Positions 13,201 through 23,342 of a stretch of 64,000 nt of DNA are shown here, piece by piece (position 1 is the stretch's first letter; each line of letters starts with the position of its first letter). The notes beneath the pieces are model-generated. The model ran no database searches, was not told the DNA's origin, and saw only the letters and a list, made by a program, of their open reading frames with translations. Made by a program: the position numbers and the translations under genes. This stretch comes from Ciona intestinalis (lineage: Eukaryota > Chordata > Ascidiacea > Phlebobranchia > Cionidae): contig NC_020167.2 in assembly GCF_000224145.3 (NCBI RefSeq), positions 2,619,611-2,683,610 on the forward strand, read 5' to 3'.

Positions 13201-13953
13201 GCAGCTGCTGATTATAATGAAAAATTAAAGCTGAAATATGCCTACCATCCTCAAGTAAAGAGAATTGCACGCCACAGGTAAAAAAAAGATTTTAATATTT
13301 CATACATGATAGTCAGCGATACATAATTTAAAAGAGTTTTTTAAACAGGATAATTTATGAGCGTGCTATATTTAAAAATTATTTCAGACAACTATAAATG
13401 AGAATGGGTAATTAATAATATTGTAATATAATTAACTTCTTTTGCAATGTGGCTAAAATCTGATATGTGATGTACTGACACTTATTTGCGTTTATACAAA
13501 CAAATATATTTTTGGTGTACTAACTCTGAATATTACAGACATGTACCTAAAACTATTTATCAAGCTATGAAAGAAAAGAAATTGATAAAAGATTCTCAAC
13601 GGAAAAAGTAAGTTTAATAAATCAAAGTCAATTTTATTTCTCCAAATATGTTTAATATGTTCAAAAGATGTAATTTGTTGTGGTAATTACTACCAAAAAT
13701 TAAAAACCCTGAATTCAAGGCATTGGTATGTCCAATATCCATGCTGCATGTTACTTGTGTAAATTTTGTGTTAACTTTCATTCGATTGAATTTAAGGGTG
13801 AACTATTACCACTTAAACCTTTTTCATTGGATTTTGTCGTAACAGTATATTACCATTTGCAGAGAGCAAAATCTGAGAGCCAACAGCAAGCCAGGGACTG
13901 TTCCACGGGTGCCAGAAAAATTAAAACACATTGTTTTGCCACCACAAGAGTAA
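10283..13953 (+). CDS. DCAF13: DCAF13 (WDSOF1/Sof1), WD40 protein of the SSU processome
   Basis: Ten exons (10283-10352, 10742-10941, 11189-11383, 11743-12059, 12192-12317, 12592-12696, 12831-12903, 13183-13277, 13539-13607, 13863-13953) give 446 residues; human DCAF13 has 445. The start MKVKVLSRNPDDYLRETK is almost the human one. WD40 repeats follow, e.g. SGSCDGE/IRQWN, VGDDKTVKHWN, DIRAAVPLNKV, VDYSPTGRELVSGSYDR and SGSDETNIRMWKA. The C-terminus has the family's basic Sof1 domain (EKLGRMTPREKAAADYNEKL, RIARHRHVPK). The protein acts in the nucleolus in 18S pre-rRNA processing and is also a CUL4-DDB1 substrate adaptor in animals. Exon 2 ends at an unusual donor (GAG|GTCCGG), chosen because only it keeps the CDGE-IRQWN junction. 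Intron 1 holds a SINE and intron 2 an AT-repeat. Confidence 0.97.
10411..10710 (+). repeat. tRNA-type SINE, best copy in the window
   Basis: It starts near ACGACACAGTGGTTAGCATG (A-box-like), continues through AAGGTTCGCGGTTGC (B-box-like) and GTCCTTGGGCAAGACACTTA, and ends near AAAGCAAGTTATAAGG. Block order and wording are shared with copies at 62739-63036 and shorter pieces at 799, 11049, 17144 (minus) and 46235. It lies in intron 1 of DCAF13. Age and exact ends are not fixed; no target duplication was confirmed. Confidence 0.7.
11049..11092 (+). repeat. SINE fragment
   Basis: AACTTAGTGGTCACTAATGT and GCTGTCTTTC match the block at 10535-10570 of the fuller SINE copy. It lies in DCAF13 intron 2, just before an AT-repeat. 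Confidence 0.4.
11101..11150. repeat. AT dinucleotide repeat
   Basis: About 50 bases of alternating A and T with two TTAA interruptions, in DCAF13 intron 2. Self-complementary, as such runs always are. Confidence 0.9.
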
Positions 13954-14162
13954 ATTGTTACAACAAAAGTTTTATTACAATTAACAACACAGTGAAGAAC
14001 ATTGACATAATAAAATACTGTATTACCAACAACATTATGTGTATTTATCTTAATGGCATGTCTTGCAATATATGATTAATGAACATTGTTAAATATGTAG
14101 AATGTGTTACAACAACTTAAACATTAAAACAACATGAATAAAGCAATATACCATAAAAGCGA

Positions 14163-14523
14163 TTACACAGATTGGTATGGCCATTCCATCAAAAAATATC
14201 TGTAAAACAGCATTGTACTTGGTGTAGCGATTGCGATTAGGTATACGGTCACAGCAAAGCAGTTGGCCCTAAAAAGTACAAATAGTAAGGTCTTATTCGT
14301 GTAGACGAAAATAAAACTTTCTAAAGTAAGTAGCAATAGGTGAACATCAGTGTATTTACCATTTCCACTTAAAAGAAGAACTCCGTCTCTTTCTGTTATA
14401 GTAGGCATCGTTCATATTAACTTCCATTCTTTCAACAGGGACCCGTTGATGCAGGTTGTGTTGACTGTATTCGTTCAAGGACTCCAGCTCGGAAAAGTCA
14501 GAAGTTGTATCTATTCGATCCAT
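14163..14523 (-). CDS. Small single-pass membrane protein, unrecognised
   Basis: Two exons (14360-14523 and 14163-14268) join in phase to 89 residues. The first ATG is at 14523; an in-frame stop lies just upstream, so the start is fairly safe. The N-terminal half is polar and charged, ending in a basic patch (NRKRRSSSFKWKW). One hydrophobic segment follows across the splice junction (NCFAVTVYLIAIATPSTMLF), then a short tail ending EWPYQSV. Positive residues before the helix predict a cytosolic or matrix N-terminus. I do not recognise the family. It ends 210 bases from the convergent DCAF13 stop. That it is a gene rests on clean splice sites, phase and protein-like composition only. Confidence 0.6.
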
Positions 14524-15502
14524 TGCATTCTTCGGCGCAGAATATTGCAAATGGTCAATTGGTCAATTACACAACAGTGCGATACACGTTTTTTCGAAAT
14601 CAAACTACTTTATCAGAATTGTTTTTTTTTTCACAACAAAAAAAAGGTTATTTCCAAAGCTAAACATTTTTGGCTGCTTTATTACAAATTTGATATTTTT
14701 ACCCATTTTGAGTGATTTAGCTAGGTGAAAGGCATTTCGTAATAAATTGTAATGGAAATTTGTCGGCAACACGTCCATTTACTGAAGCGTGACGATTTTA
14801 GTCACAGCATAGATATCTTAGCACATGATTGAATATCCCGTGTATGGAACACACAGAAATAAAAAAGAGTAGAACACGCAACTGCCCAAAACCGTGATGT
14901 ATTCTTTTTTCTATTCACGCGACCTCCAACTCCGTCCCCATTCCGCTTGGTCTCCATTGTAAAAGATAGGCGCATAGTATTTTTGGCGGGTTTTAGCTGT
15001 TTTTTTCAAAAACTACACCAACTAATCAAGTTTATTAAGCCAGTTTAATTATTTAGTAGGTTAACGCTTACAGTTTACCACTTGTTTAGAAAATTTATTT
15101 ATTTAATAAATTTAATTAAAAATCTTTAAACAAACGGTTTGTTTGAAATATATAGTTTAGAAAATAGTTGTTTTACCCTATAACTTTAAATTAAGTAAAA
15201 AAAACGAAGAAAACGACGTAAAACGCCGTCGATTCCATTGACTACAATAGTAAACGGGAACGACCCACGAAAGAGAGAGGTGTATCACCTCTCTCCTTTG
15301 CCGACATTGGAGATGCGCGTTCTATTCTTTTTTATTTCTGTGATGGACATCATAGAAGTTCTATGGTAACGTAATATCGTGTAAACACCAAAACAGGCGA
15401 CCGAGTTTTCATCGTTACGCGCTGCTGCAGAACGCTACCTGGCAACACACATTGATCGCTTGTACGTAGTCGTACACACCACAGTTCTAAGTCTAGCGTA
15501 AA
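14524..15502. other. Divergent spacer upstream of the small membrane protein and GSTZ1
   Basis: About 980 bases with no coding signal. It contains a 10-bp perfect inverted repeat, GAGAGAGGTG / CACCTCTCTC with a 3-base loop, at 15273-15295. It probably holds two divergent promoters; no TATA or known site stands out. Confidence 0.5.
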
Positions 15503-16510
15503 ATGTCGCTGAAGTTGTATTCTTACTTTCGAAGTTCGTGTAGCTGGAGAGTTCGCATTTGTCTTGCACTAAAAAGCATTGATTACGAAACTATTCCAAT
15601 TCACTTGGTAAAGGATGGCGGTCAGCAACACCAGGAATCTTACAAGTACGTACACAAGGGAAATAGCAAGCAATGTGTTTCTTAGACTACAGGGTTTTAT
15701 CTCTGGTACCACTTATCAAAAAAATATCGCAGAAAGCTGAACCCCATGGCTCAAGTACCTGCATTGGTTGTGGATGATAAAGTGGTAATTACTCAGTCTG
15801 CTGCGATCATTGAGTTTTTGGAAGAGAAATATAAATCCAAAGATGCTCCACTACTGCCAGATGATATATATAAAAAGGCAAAAGTCAAAGAAATTTGCGA
15901 GGTATTTCACTACAAGGTTCTTGATGTTGCATACTGTTCTAGGCTTCTAGCATTACTTTAAATTTGTAACTATATAGTTTTTTTAAGTTATTATGTTCAG
16001 CCCCAGATAACACGAATCAGATTCTATTTGTAAAACTTTAGTTGCTGCATTTAAATACTCCTTCAGCTTCAGGTCACATTTACCCTAATTAAAATTAGCA
16101 TATTTTACCAATATACAGATGATTGGTTCAGGTATCCAGCCTATTCAAAATCTTGCTGTGTTAAATAAAGTAGGTGAGACAAGAATGGATTGGGGCAAAT
16201 ATTGGATCGATGTTGGCTTTCAAGCACTGGAAAAAATGTTGCAAAACTGTGCTGGAAAATATTGTGTAGGTGACGACATTACAATGGCAGATGCCTTCCT
16301 TGTACCACAGGTATAAAAAAAGATATTTTTCTGTTGCACCTTAACAACTTAAGAATTGTAAAACCATTTCAGGTTGGAAATGCAATTAGATTCAAAGTTG
16401 ACATGTCTCAATTTCCTATTATATCACGCATCAATGCCACACTGGAAGAGCATCCAGCATTTAAGGCAGCACATCCAAACAACCAAGTTGATTCTCCAGA
16501 TAAAAATTAG
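15503..16510 (+). CDS. GSTZ1: GSTZ1, maleylacetoacetate isomerase (zeta-class GST)
   Basis: Four exons (15503-15645, 15733-15901, 16119-16310, 16373-16510) give 213 residues; human GSTZ1 has 216. The zeta-class active-site motif [14 protein letters not shown] is near residue 10-25, with the serine/cysteine pair that activates glutathione. [14 protein letters not shown] and [11 protein letters not shown] form the rest of the thioredoxin-fold glutathione site. The helical domain contains [14 protein letters not shown] and [18 protein letters not shown]. The enzyme isomerises maleylacetoacetate to fumarylacetoacetate in tyrosine breakdown, using glutathione, in cytosol or mitochondria. Its TAG stop (16508-16510) overlaps the stop codon of UTP11 on the other strand, so the two mRNAs must overlap at their 3' ends. 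Confidence 0.97.
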
Positions 16511-18753
16511 CGTTTTCGGAGTGGCTTCCACTTATAAATAGCTGCAGAGCTTGCATCTTCTCGTTTTACCAAATCTCGATCTTTAACAGCTTTATCCTAC
16601 AAAACATAAATTAAACAATTAATATAAATGAGGGTAAGAAATAGGTATACAGAAAGTTTTTTGAAATCCTGATTTCACTTACTGTGCTCAAAATTTTTTG
16701 AATTGTCAATTTGTCTACAACTGCCTGCAGTTCTTTTACTCTGGTTTTCCGTTGTTCAATTTCTCTTACAAGACGTTTACTTGCAGTTCCCTCCTATGCA
16801 AAATAACAACAGTTTAATCATGGAAGCCCACTCATTTATCAATGAAATCCTTACTGTGTTAGTTTTGGGTTTCTCCAATGGAATTTCTTCATTTGAATCA
16901 ATAAATCGAATATGTTTGTTTGTTGTTCCATCAACAAAATGAATTCTGTTCTCTAATTTTTCAATTTTCTGAGAAAGCAATCGAATACACGAATCAACAT
17001 TAAGTTGCCAAAATAATTATTTACAGGCAGCAGATTGTAGGTTTTCAATACTTAAGATTTGTTTCATACACCTCAGGCCTACTTACGAGCTACCATGTAA
17101 GTTACTTTGTGGATGTTTTTTGTATGGCTGATAAATTAGCAAACTGTTAATGACCACTGGTTTTGCCTCTACAGTGTCTTGCCGAAGGACACATTCACAC
17201 ATATGCCTACAACAATGGTACCAACGACAGGCCTTAAACCGGCCTATAAATTTAAAAATAAAGTATTTAACCATCAATAACAATTAGTCAATTACTATAT
17301 CAATATCATATGCCAGTCAGACAAGGTTTGCACCAAATCTCCTTAATACACTGGTCACTGTTGTGGGTAATCCCCAATCCAAGTTTGTATAAAAGTGAAA
17401 ATCTGATTGGCATGAGCAGCCATAGTCGTGTAAGCTAAGATATAAGTATCTAATATAGCCTTGAATCAAGTATAAACAAGTTCTTAACACATAAATGCTA
17501 CTTTCACACCTTCTTTTCAATCTGCAGTTTCCACTTGACATAATTCAAATCTTGAGTCTCCATTAACATTTTCTGAGCAGGTGTAGCAGTTTGTTCTTCA
17601 CGTATAAAATCTTTCACATGTTCCCCATCCTGTAATAATTTTAGAATGTTATTTAACTTATTTTGTATGAGAAACAACTTTTGTTATATACTATACACAT
17701 TGAATGGTTAGAATTACAAGTACAAATAATTCATGTTAACAAAAAGGTGAAATGGTATTTAAACACATGGGACTATACAAAGAAGACGGAAAATTTTTTC
17801 CGCTAGAGGCGGTAATTATTTAAATTAAAAAATACGGAATAACGAACAAAACAGCACTACAAAGTGTTAATAAGTGTGAAACAAATTAATTAAATAATAA
17901 AAATACCTTTCTAAATACATAAAACACTAGTAAGAACATATTTCCCACATTAGGTCGGTTATATACGCTCTTTCGTTACGTTTAGTGTCGTCGAGTCTGT
18001 GGTGTAGCGGTTTGCGTGCGGTCGTAAACTCTCTTTGTTTCATTTTTACCGGGTTCGAGTCCCGCACAGTGGAATACTTTTTTTTATATTTTTTCAAGTT
18101 TTTTTTGTTTGGCGAGTTTGGGGTTAGGAGTTGGGGGCTAGGGGTTAGGGGTTAGTGTTAAGGGTTTATATCTTATGTGTATAAACCGTGAAACTAACTG
18201 CTCCCCATAAAATAGAGAAACGAATTTGTCATCGCCTCCTAGCGGAAAAAAATTTCCGTCTTCTCTGTATAGCTCCATGTTATTTAAACAGTCTAACATG
18301 TTTACCGTTAATTTTGTTTTGATCATTCCAAAGTAAAATTCATCTGGATTTTTTGATTGCGCAATTTTTCGCAACGCCTTGAGTTGTTTTTCTTTTTCTT
18401 TATAACTTCGTGCTCGCAATTTGTAATCTTTCTTCTTTTCCAACAGTCCAAGACCTTCTCTACCAGAAACCTGTTTTTGAGACGTTGGCTTGGTAGCAAT
18501 TTCATTTTATATAATAAAATGGAACTAGTAAAGTATCCCCAGCTGAGTTACAGATTAGGCTTGTAAAAAGTGTTATGAAATAGTGGTGTATGTTATGCAG
18601 ATAACGTTTGTGGAAGATTTTTCACCAGCACTAAAAATTACCCATATAAATATATATAAAACATAATATATAAAAACAGTTTTTATAACGTTTTACCTGT
18701 CCTCGCTCTCTGTGAGGCTTTTGGCGAGCTTTCTGGGCCTTTACAAACGACAT
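16507..18753 (-). CDS. UTP11: UTP11, U3 snoRNA-associated protein 11
   Basis: Six exons (18697-18753, 18306-18488, 17510-17629, 16855-16968, 16683-16793, 16507-16596) are all whole-codon lengths and sum to 224 residues; human UTP11 has 253. Matching landmarks are [20 protein letters not shown] at the start, [52 protein letters not shown], and a C-terminus [16 protein letters not shown] like human NSPAIYKFQSRRKR. It is a basic, helical component of the nucleolar small-subunit processome. The stretch corresponding to the human middle region after the FFFDTKKE-like block is about 30 residues shorter here. An acceptor (TTATTTAG) lies about 10 bases before the ATG. Intron 2 contains a composite element, intron 3 a SINE piece. 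The exon 2 5' border was set at CCAAG|CCAACG to keep RERGQP; a later acceptor is possible. Confidence 0.93.
17144..17233 (-). repeat. SINE fragment, minus orientation
   Basis: Reverse-complemented, it reads ATGTGTCCTTCGGCAAGACA preceded by a GTTGTAGGCAT block and followed by CCAGTGGTCATTAAC, in the same order as the copy at 10411-10710. It lies in UTP11 intron 3. Confidence 0.5.
17758..18288. mobile_element. Composite element with ~55-bp inverted ends in UTP11 intron 2
   Basis: The left end (17758-17812) and the reverse complement of the right end (18231-18288) share a long run of near-identity: TTTAAA, then CATGG, CTATACA, AGAAGACGGAAA, a T-run and CCGCTAG. The ~420 bases between hold a tRNA-like unit with pol III A and B boxes (see 17997-18085), then G-rich DNA at 18120-18163 with TTAGGGG-like units (GGGGTTAGGGGTTAG). 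Inverted ends suggest a DNA transposon; the pol III unit suggests a SINE. TTTAAA at both outer edges could be the target duplication. The right end lies only 17 bases from the UTP11 exon 2 donor. Confidence 0.6.
17997..18085 (+). ncRNA. tRNA-like pol III unit inside the composite element
   Basis: TGGTGTAGCGG (A-box-like, near 17999-18010) and GGTTCGAGTCC (18052-18062, a perfect B box) are spaced as in a tRNA. CTGTG (17997-18001) pairs with CACAG (18065-18069) as an acceptor stem, and CGGG/CCCG forms a T stem. T8 at 18078-18085 is a pol III terminator. The anticodon arm does not fold canonically, so it is tRNA-derived rather than a working tRNA. Transcription is inferred. Confidence 0.45.
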
Positions 18754-19804
18754 TTTCCTAACCTAAATAAACGTTAATAAAGCTATTACGTTAGTGACTT
18801 CTTGATCCAAAAGAACGCGCTATTGGGCACGTAGTGACCATGTAAATCCTATTTATTTGTTTAGGTATCTATGTTTGGCCACTGTGTGTCCAAAATCGAG
18901 CAAAAGCGATGATTGTCGCAATTGGTTTAAAACTTTAAACCATGTATTATCTTACTCCATTTTGCTTAAACTATAAACAGTTATTGTTCTAGTATATAGC
19001 TGGCAAATATAAATTAAATAGACATGCAATTCTCTAATAAAAGCCAAACGAAACCGCCTGGTTTGCTGGGATAATACGTGAAAGAATTGGGAAAGTCGAC
19101 AGTAACAGGAGGCACTGGAAGCACTGGTGTACTGCGGTATTTAAAGGGGTCCAAGGGTTTACAGACAAATGTAAAATCGCCTGGTATATCTGTTTTGTTT
19201 GGTGGAAAGTTGTAAATGGCTATATGGCTATAGCCAAATACCTAAACAAATAGGCTAGACGTCTTAACAATAGTCGCAAACCACCTTAACAAACGCTGTT
19301 TTCCCTAATTTTACGCTAAATTTACCATAAAGTTTTCCTGGAATAAAATAATAGGCTATACACTTTTACAATTATTACTTTAAAAAATATCTCCACGGTT
19401 TAATTTACAGCGAATCAGTTTGAGCAAAAGTCGTTACTTTTCGCGTCAAAGCCGTTCATTGCTAGCGATCATCGGCAGAGTATATAGATGTTTTATTATA
19501 TTTATCACTATGGTGCAATTCCGGTGCAATCAAACTTTTACCTTGACTTTTTTGTAATATTGTTATTTAGTTGTTTTATAGCATGACTTCGTCAGACGTC
19601 AGTTTGAACATCCAGGACCTGAAGTTATTCTTCAAAACACATAATTTATGAATTTTGCTGTCATTTAACTACAACGCAGTGGTGAAACGGTATAGGTATG
19701 CAATATGAGATATTTCCTGAGGATGTTCTATTGCATTTCGGCCGGTTTAGTAATAAGCAAGACACAAGAAGCATATACAAAACAAAAGTAGATCATTAGA
19801 AATT
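18754..19804. other. Divergent spacer between UTP11 and the GT31 gene
   Basis: About 1.05 kb with no coding signal. A ~50-base stretch at 18883-18930 (GTGTGTCCAAAATCGAGCAA and onward) recurs at 55474-55522 with a few changes, so part of it is a dispersed repeat. Confidence 0.5.
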
Positions 19805-21572
19805 ATGAGAATATCTAAAAAGCTTCCTAAATTTGTGTTTATAGTTGGTTTGTTGCTGTTAATAATTTATTTTATATGGCGGTAAGTAAAAAGTTGATGC
19901 TTAGTGAATAAAGATTGTTTTTTATTTAAGTTGGCGTATATTACTAGATTAAAAGTTGTTAACGTTAAATTATTTCGCTGTTCTGTGTCGTATAGTATAG
20001 TAGGGTGGGAAAAGATGGAACACCTTTAGCAAATAATATCCAAATAACCTGATCGTGTTTTAAACAACTATAATAAAGGTCTGTGGAAGTCGTGGGGATA
20101 CGGCTTTATAATTCTTTAATATTCTTTGTTTACTACCAAATCGGACGAGAAAATAGAATGAAAAGGTGTCCCATCTTCCCTCATCCTATACTTGTTATTT
20201 ATATTTGATTATCTACATAGGTTACATACTTATTAAAGTTATACCTTATTTTGCGTCATCCTCACTGCAAATATTCTTGTTTTGTTTAAGGTACAAATCC
20301 TTACCTGCAGAAACAAAATCGTTGTGCCCATTGGTTATTACAACAAAATCCACCGAGCGGAAAATGCATTTAAGGACTTTAAATATGCGGCCGGAAGTCT
20401 TGCATGTTGAAACAACGTCGGAAACTACTAATTTGTCCTCTACTCATACACCAATATGCAAGAAAAATTTCCTCTACCTAACCGAGCCGACTAAGCACAA
20501 ACTGAACTCTACTTATGACAAAGAGAAAAACTGCATGGCACTGAAAGGTAAACCTTACTGATAGCCTGTTGGATAAAGATTGAGTCGGTTATAAATGGCC
20601 ATTACGCCTGTTGTATTTTTACGTGCATATAATTTTCTAATGATATTCTATACTTATACAGTTTCGTACATTTTACAGAAAGTACTTCCATTTCGCTTGT
20701 AAACTTCGTTGTATCATCGGCACCAAACTTCCGCGCAAGACAAATAATCAGAGAAACATCGGGTTCGGTTTCATTTGTGAACGGTCTTTCCATAAAACAT
20801 GTATTCGTTGTCGGAAAATCAACGGAAGAGAATACGAATATGAAGATAATAAAAGAGTCCGAGGAGCACGAAGATGTGTTGTTCTATGACTACCCGGATA
20901 CGTACCTGTATGTATCAATAAGGCAGTGTTATTTTTTGTTGGTACAAATTTAAAACGTACAACTCAAATAACTTATATGTATATAGGAATTTGGTATACA
21001 AGACACTTGCTCTTCTACAGTGGGCCAATGAGAATCTATCAACGCAAGTTATTATTAGCAAGACTGACGATGATGTAGCGGTTGATTTCTTAGAGTTATC
21101 GAAAAATCTCAAAGACATTTTGGACGAGTTATTGGCGTGTGAGAACGAAAGAGAGAAGAATGTGTTTGAACATTTTCCTATGATATGTGGTCTAGATTAT
21201 CGCGTTCGGGATGTACCGATGCGCAGAAAAAGCCATAAAAACTACATCCCAATTGAGGAATATGCGCCAAGCACATACCCTACGTTTTGCAACGGTCCAA
21301 TGTACGTTATACCAATGGCTATAGCTAAAGACGTATACAAATTAACCTGCGTCCATGAAATGTTGAGAACTGAGGACGTTTGGTTTACTGGGATAGTAAG
21401 AGACCGACTTGGCAAAGGCGATAGAAACATTATGAGACGCAAATATCCTTTCGCACAACATTATCAAACATCTGAAACCACTTTAGAACACAGAGAACAC
21501 AATATGCGCAGGGTACACATCTCAATGGTTGAAAAAATAGTATATTCCAAAATACACTGGTGTAATTGCTGA
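19805..21572 (+). CDS. Beta-1,3-galactosyl/N-acetylglucosaminyltransferase-like (GT31)
   Basis: Four exons (19805-19881, 20291-20547, 20679-20907, 20987-21572) give 382 residues. It has type II Golgi topology: a short basic tail (MRISKKLPK), one signal-anchor helix (FVFIVGLLLLIIYFIW), a stem, then a GT31 catalytic domain. Family landmarks are in order: FRARQIIRETSG (RxxxRxTW-like), HVFVVGKS (VFLLG-like), HEDVLFYDYPDTYLNLVYKT (EDIxxxDFxDxYxNLTxKT), the metal-binding KTDDDVAVD, YPTFCNGPMYVIP, and EDVWFTG in place of EDVYxG. The acceptor sugar cannot be told from sequence. Exon 1 is mostly the membrane anchor. A MITE sits in intron 1, and three more follow the 3' end. Confidence 0.9.
19997..20190 (+). 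mobile_element. MITE copy A (TAGTAGGGTGGG family)
   Basis: It begins ATAGTAGGGTGGGAAAAGAT and ends with the inverted counterpart GGTGTCCCATCTTCCCTCAT followed by CCTATA. Internal family marks: CCTGATCGTGTTTTAAACAA and TTTGTTTACTACCAAA. It is in GT31 gene intron 1. Confidence 0.85.
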
Positions 21573-21646
21573 TATTGTTGACAGGTTAATTGAATTTAGA
21601 CAAAACGGTAATTATTCGGTGTTAAATGTTATTAATTATATAAATA

Positions 21647-21842
21647 TATAGTAGGGTGGGGGAAAACGGAACACTTTTTACCTCTATTTTCCCGCCCCGT
21701 TTAGTAGTAAACAAAGAACTTTCAAGAAATTATAAAACTATATGCCCACGACTCCCATTGACCGTTAGTAATTGTTAAAAAACGTTCAGGATATTTAGAT
21801 ATTTTGTGCTAAAGGTGTCCCATCTTCACCCACCCTGCTATA
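21647..21842 (-). mobile_element. MITE copy B
   Basis: Inverted ends TATAGTAGGGTGGGGG and CACCCTGCTATA. TTTAGTAGTAAACAAAGAA comes first and the AAACGTTCAGGATATTTAGA block last, so it is reversed relative to copy A. Confidence 0.85.
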
Positions 21843-21922
21843 TGTTATTTAGCCAAAAACAATGTTTTTTTAGTTTTTGAACATGTGCACTGGTTTGATT
21901 TTAGTTAAGTGACAAAAGACAT

Positions 21923-22122
21923 ATATAGTAAGGTGGGGAAGATGGGACACCTTTAGCACGTAATAATCAAATGTTTAGATCGTGTTTTAAACAATTAACA
22001 ACGGTATAATAGGAGTAGGGATGATACAGTTCTATGATTATTTGAATTTTCTTTGTTTGCTACCAAATGTGACAAGGAAATGGAATAAAAAGGTGTCCCA
22101 TCTTCTCCCACCCTTACTATAT
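21923..22122 (+). mobile_element. MITE copy C
   Basis: Begins ATATAGTAAGGTGGGGAAGA, ends CCCATCTTCTCCCACCCTTA. Internal GATCGTGTTTTAAACAATTA and TTTGTTTGCTACCAAATG match copy A's orientation. Confidence 0.85.
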
Positions 22123-22276
22123 AGTATAGTAAGGTGAGGAAAGACGGAACATCTTTAGCACGTATTATTCCAACGTCCTGATCGTCTTTAAACATTTTAC
22201 AATGGACTGCGGAAGTGGTGAAGATACGGTTTTATAGTTCTTTAAATGTTCTTTGTTTACTTCCAAATGGGACACT
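22123..22276 (+). mobile_element. MITE copy D, 3' end missing
   Basis: It starts directly after copy C with AGTATAGTAAGGTGAGGAAA and is recognisable up to TTTGTTTACTTCCAAATGGG. The right inverted end is absent. Confidence 0.7.
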
Positions 22277-23342
22277 TCCAAAAACAACGAAACACTTTTT
22301 GACGAAAATCGATCTGTATGGCTATTACGTACCCAAACTTTAACTATGTACCAAGTATTAGGTTGCTGATTACTCATTGATTTTACTGGGCAGAAAAAGT
22401 AAAACGCCAATCTTTCAAATGCAGCCAATTTAGAGTAAAAGGATGGCGACAGGAAATACACTACTCATCACTGGGTAGGCTATAGTAAAACCGGCAACTA
22501 ATACCATGGAGGCTATGATTGGCAAATTTCAGAGAAATCATTTTTATGTGCTTCGATGCTGATATGCTTTGCTGCCACCTGTTGAAATGCTTTTAAAGGG
22601 CTTACTCTATGTTTCCACCAAGCGACTTATGTCTTACTTCTTGGTATATACTTTAAAATTGACCAGATACACGCCCACAGCGTTTGTATTTTCGGAAACT
22701 CATGCAATGCGATTAAAAATGTTTTATAGTTTAAATGCTAGCTTATTTTTCGGTAAGCGAAGTGGCACCACATATAGAAATATCTGTGTTTATGAGCACC
22801 TGAAGTAACCGGAGCCGTAGGTGTTTCTACGACTCTGGAAGAGTGGAAGTAACCAGTGATAATACCATAGATACCTGTTTTACTTTCTATGTTTATGAAA
22901 AAGAATAAACTTTTTCAGTATTTTTTCAATATTATAAATTGTGCTGCAATAAATACAAGCAATAATGGTTTGTTTATGCCGTAACTTTTGGTGTCGTGTG
23001 GTTATGAATCAAGTACTGCGTGTACAGAAATGGAAACACTGGTTATTTCCCGCAAGTTCGTCATACATGAATGATTCCTCGGGAAAAGCTGTTGGGCTGG
23101 GCGTCGTGTTTGTCTGGTTGCTAGTTCATTAAAAGTTCATTTACTAAAGTTTGACAATCGCTACTTACACGACTTTAAAAGATTAAGCTAGGTTGTATTT
23201 GCCCGGTATACCTTTTAAAGTTTAAGTATGTTATTCTGTCGCTACAAACACTTGAAATTACTCATATTTTTTGGGGGTATTTTATTCTTTCAGCACTGTT
23301 ATGTACAAACGAAAGTTCAGATAAGCTCATAAGCTTACCGAC
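22277..23342. other. Intergenic stretch before FAM199X
   Basis: About 1 kb. An open frame at 22569-22808 has no family resemblance and no splice context. A short inverted repeat, GAGCCGTAG / CTACGACTC with one mismatch, lies at 22812-22835. The part next to 23343 is presumably the FAM199X promoter. Confidence 0.45.

Noticed and set aside
13728-14075. 115-codon + frame at the DCAF13 3' end
   Set aside because: It crosses the acceptor of the last DCAF13 exon in the wrong frame.
15273-15295. Inverted repeat as a terminator or regulatory hairpin
   Set aside because: A 10-bp GA/CT-rich match is expected by chance in low-complexity DNA; no factor-independent terminators are used by pol II.
17997-18069. 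Genuine tRNA gene
   Set aside because: A and B boxes and outer stems are present, but the anticodon arm does not fold, and it sits inside a repeat-like element.
18120-18163. True telomere or interstitial telomere
   Set aside because: Only a few irregular TTAGGG-like units inside a repeat; no long array.
22569-22808. 79-codon + frame after the GT31 gene
   Set aside because: No family likeness, no splice context, lies in repeat-rich spacer.
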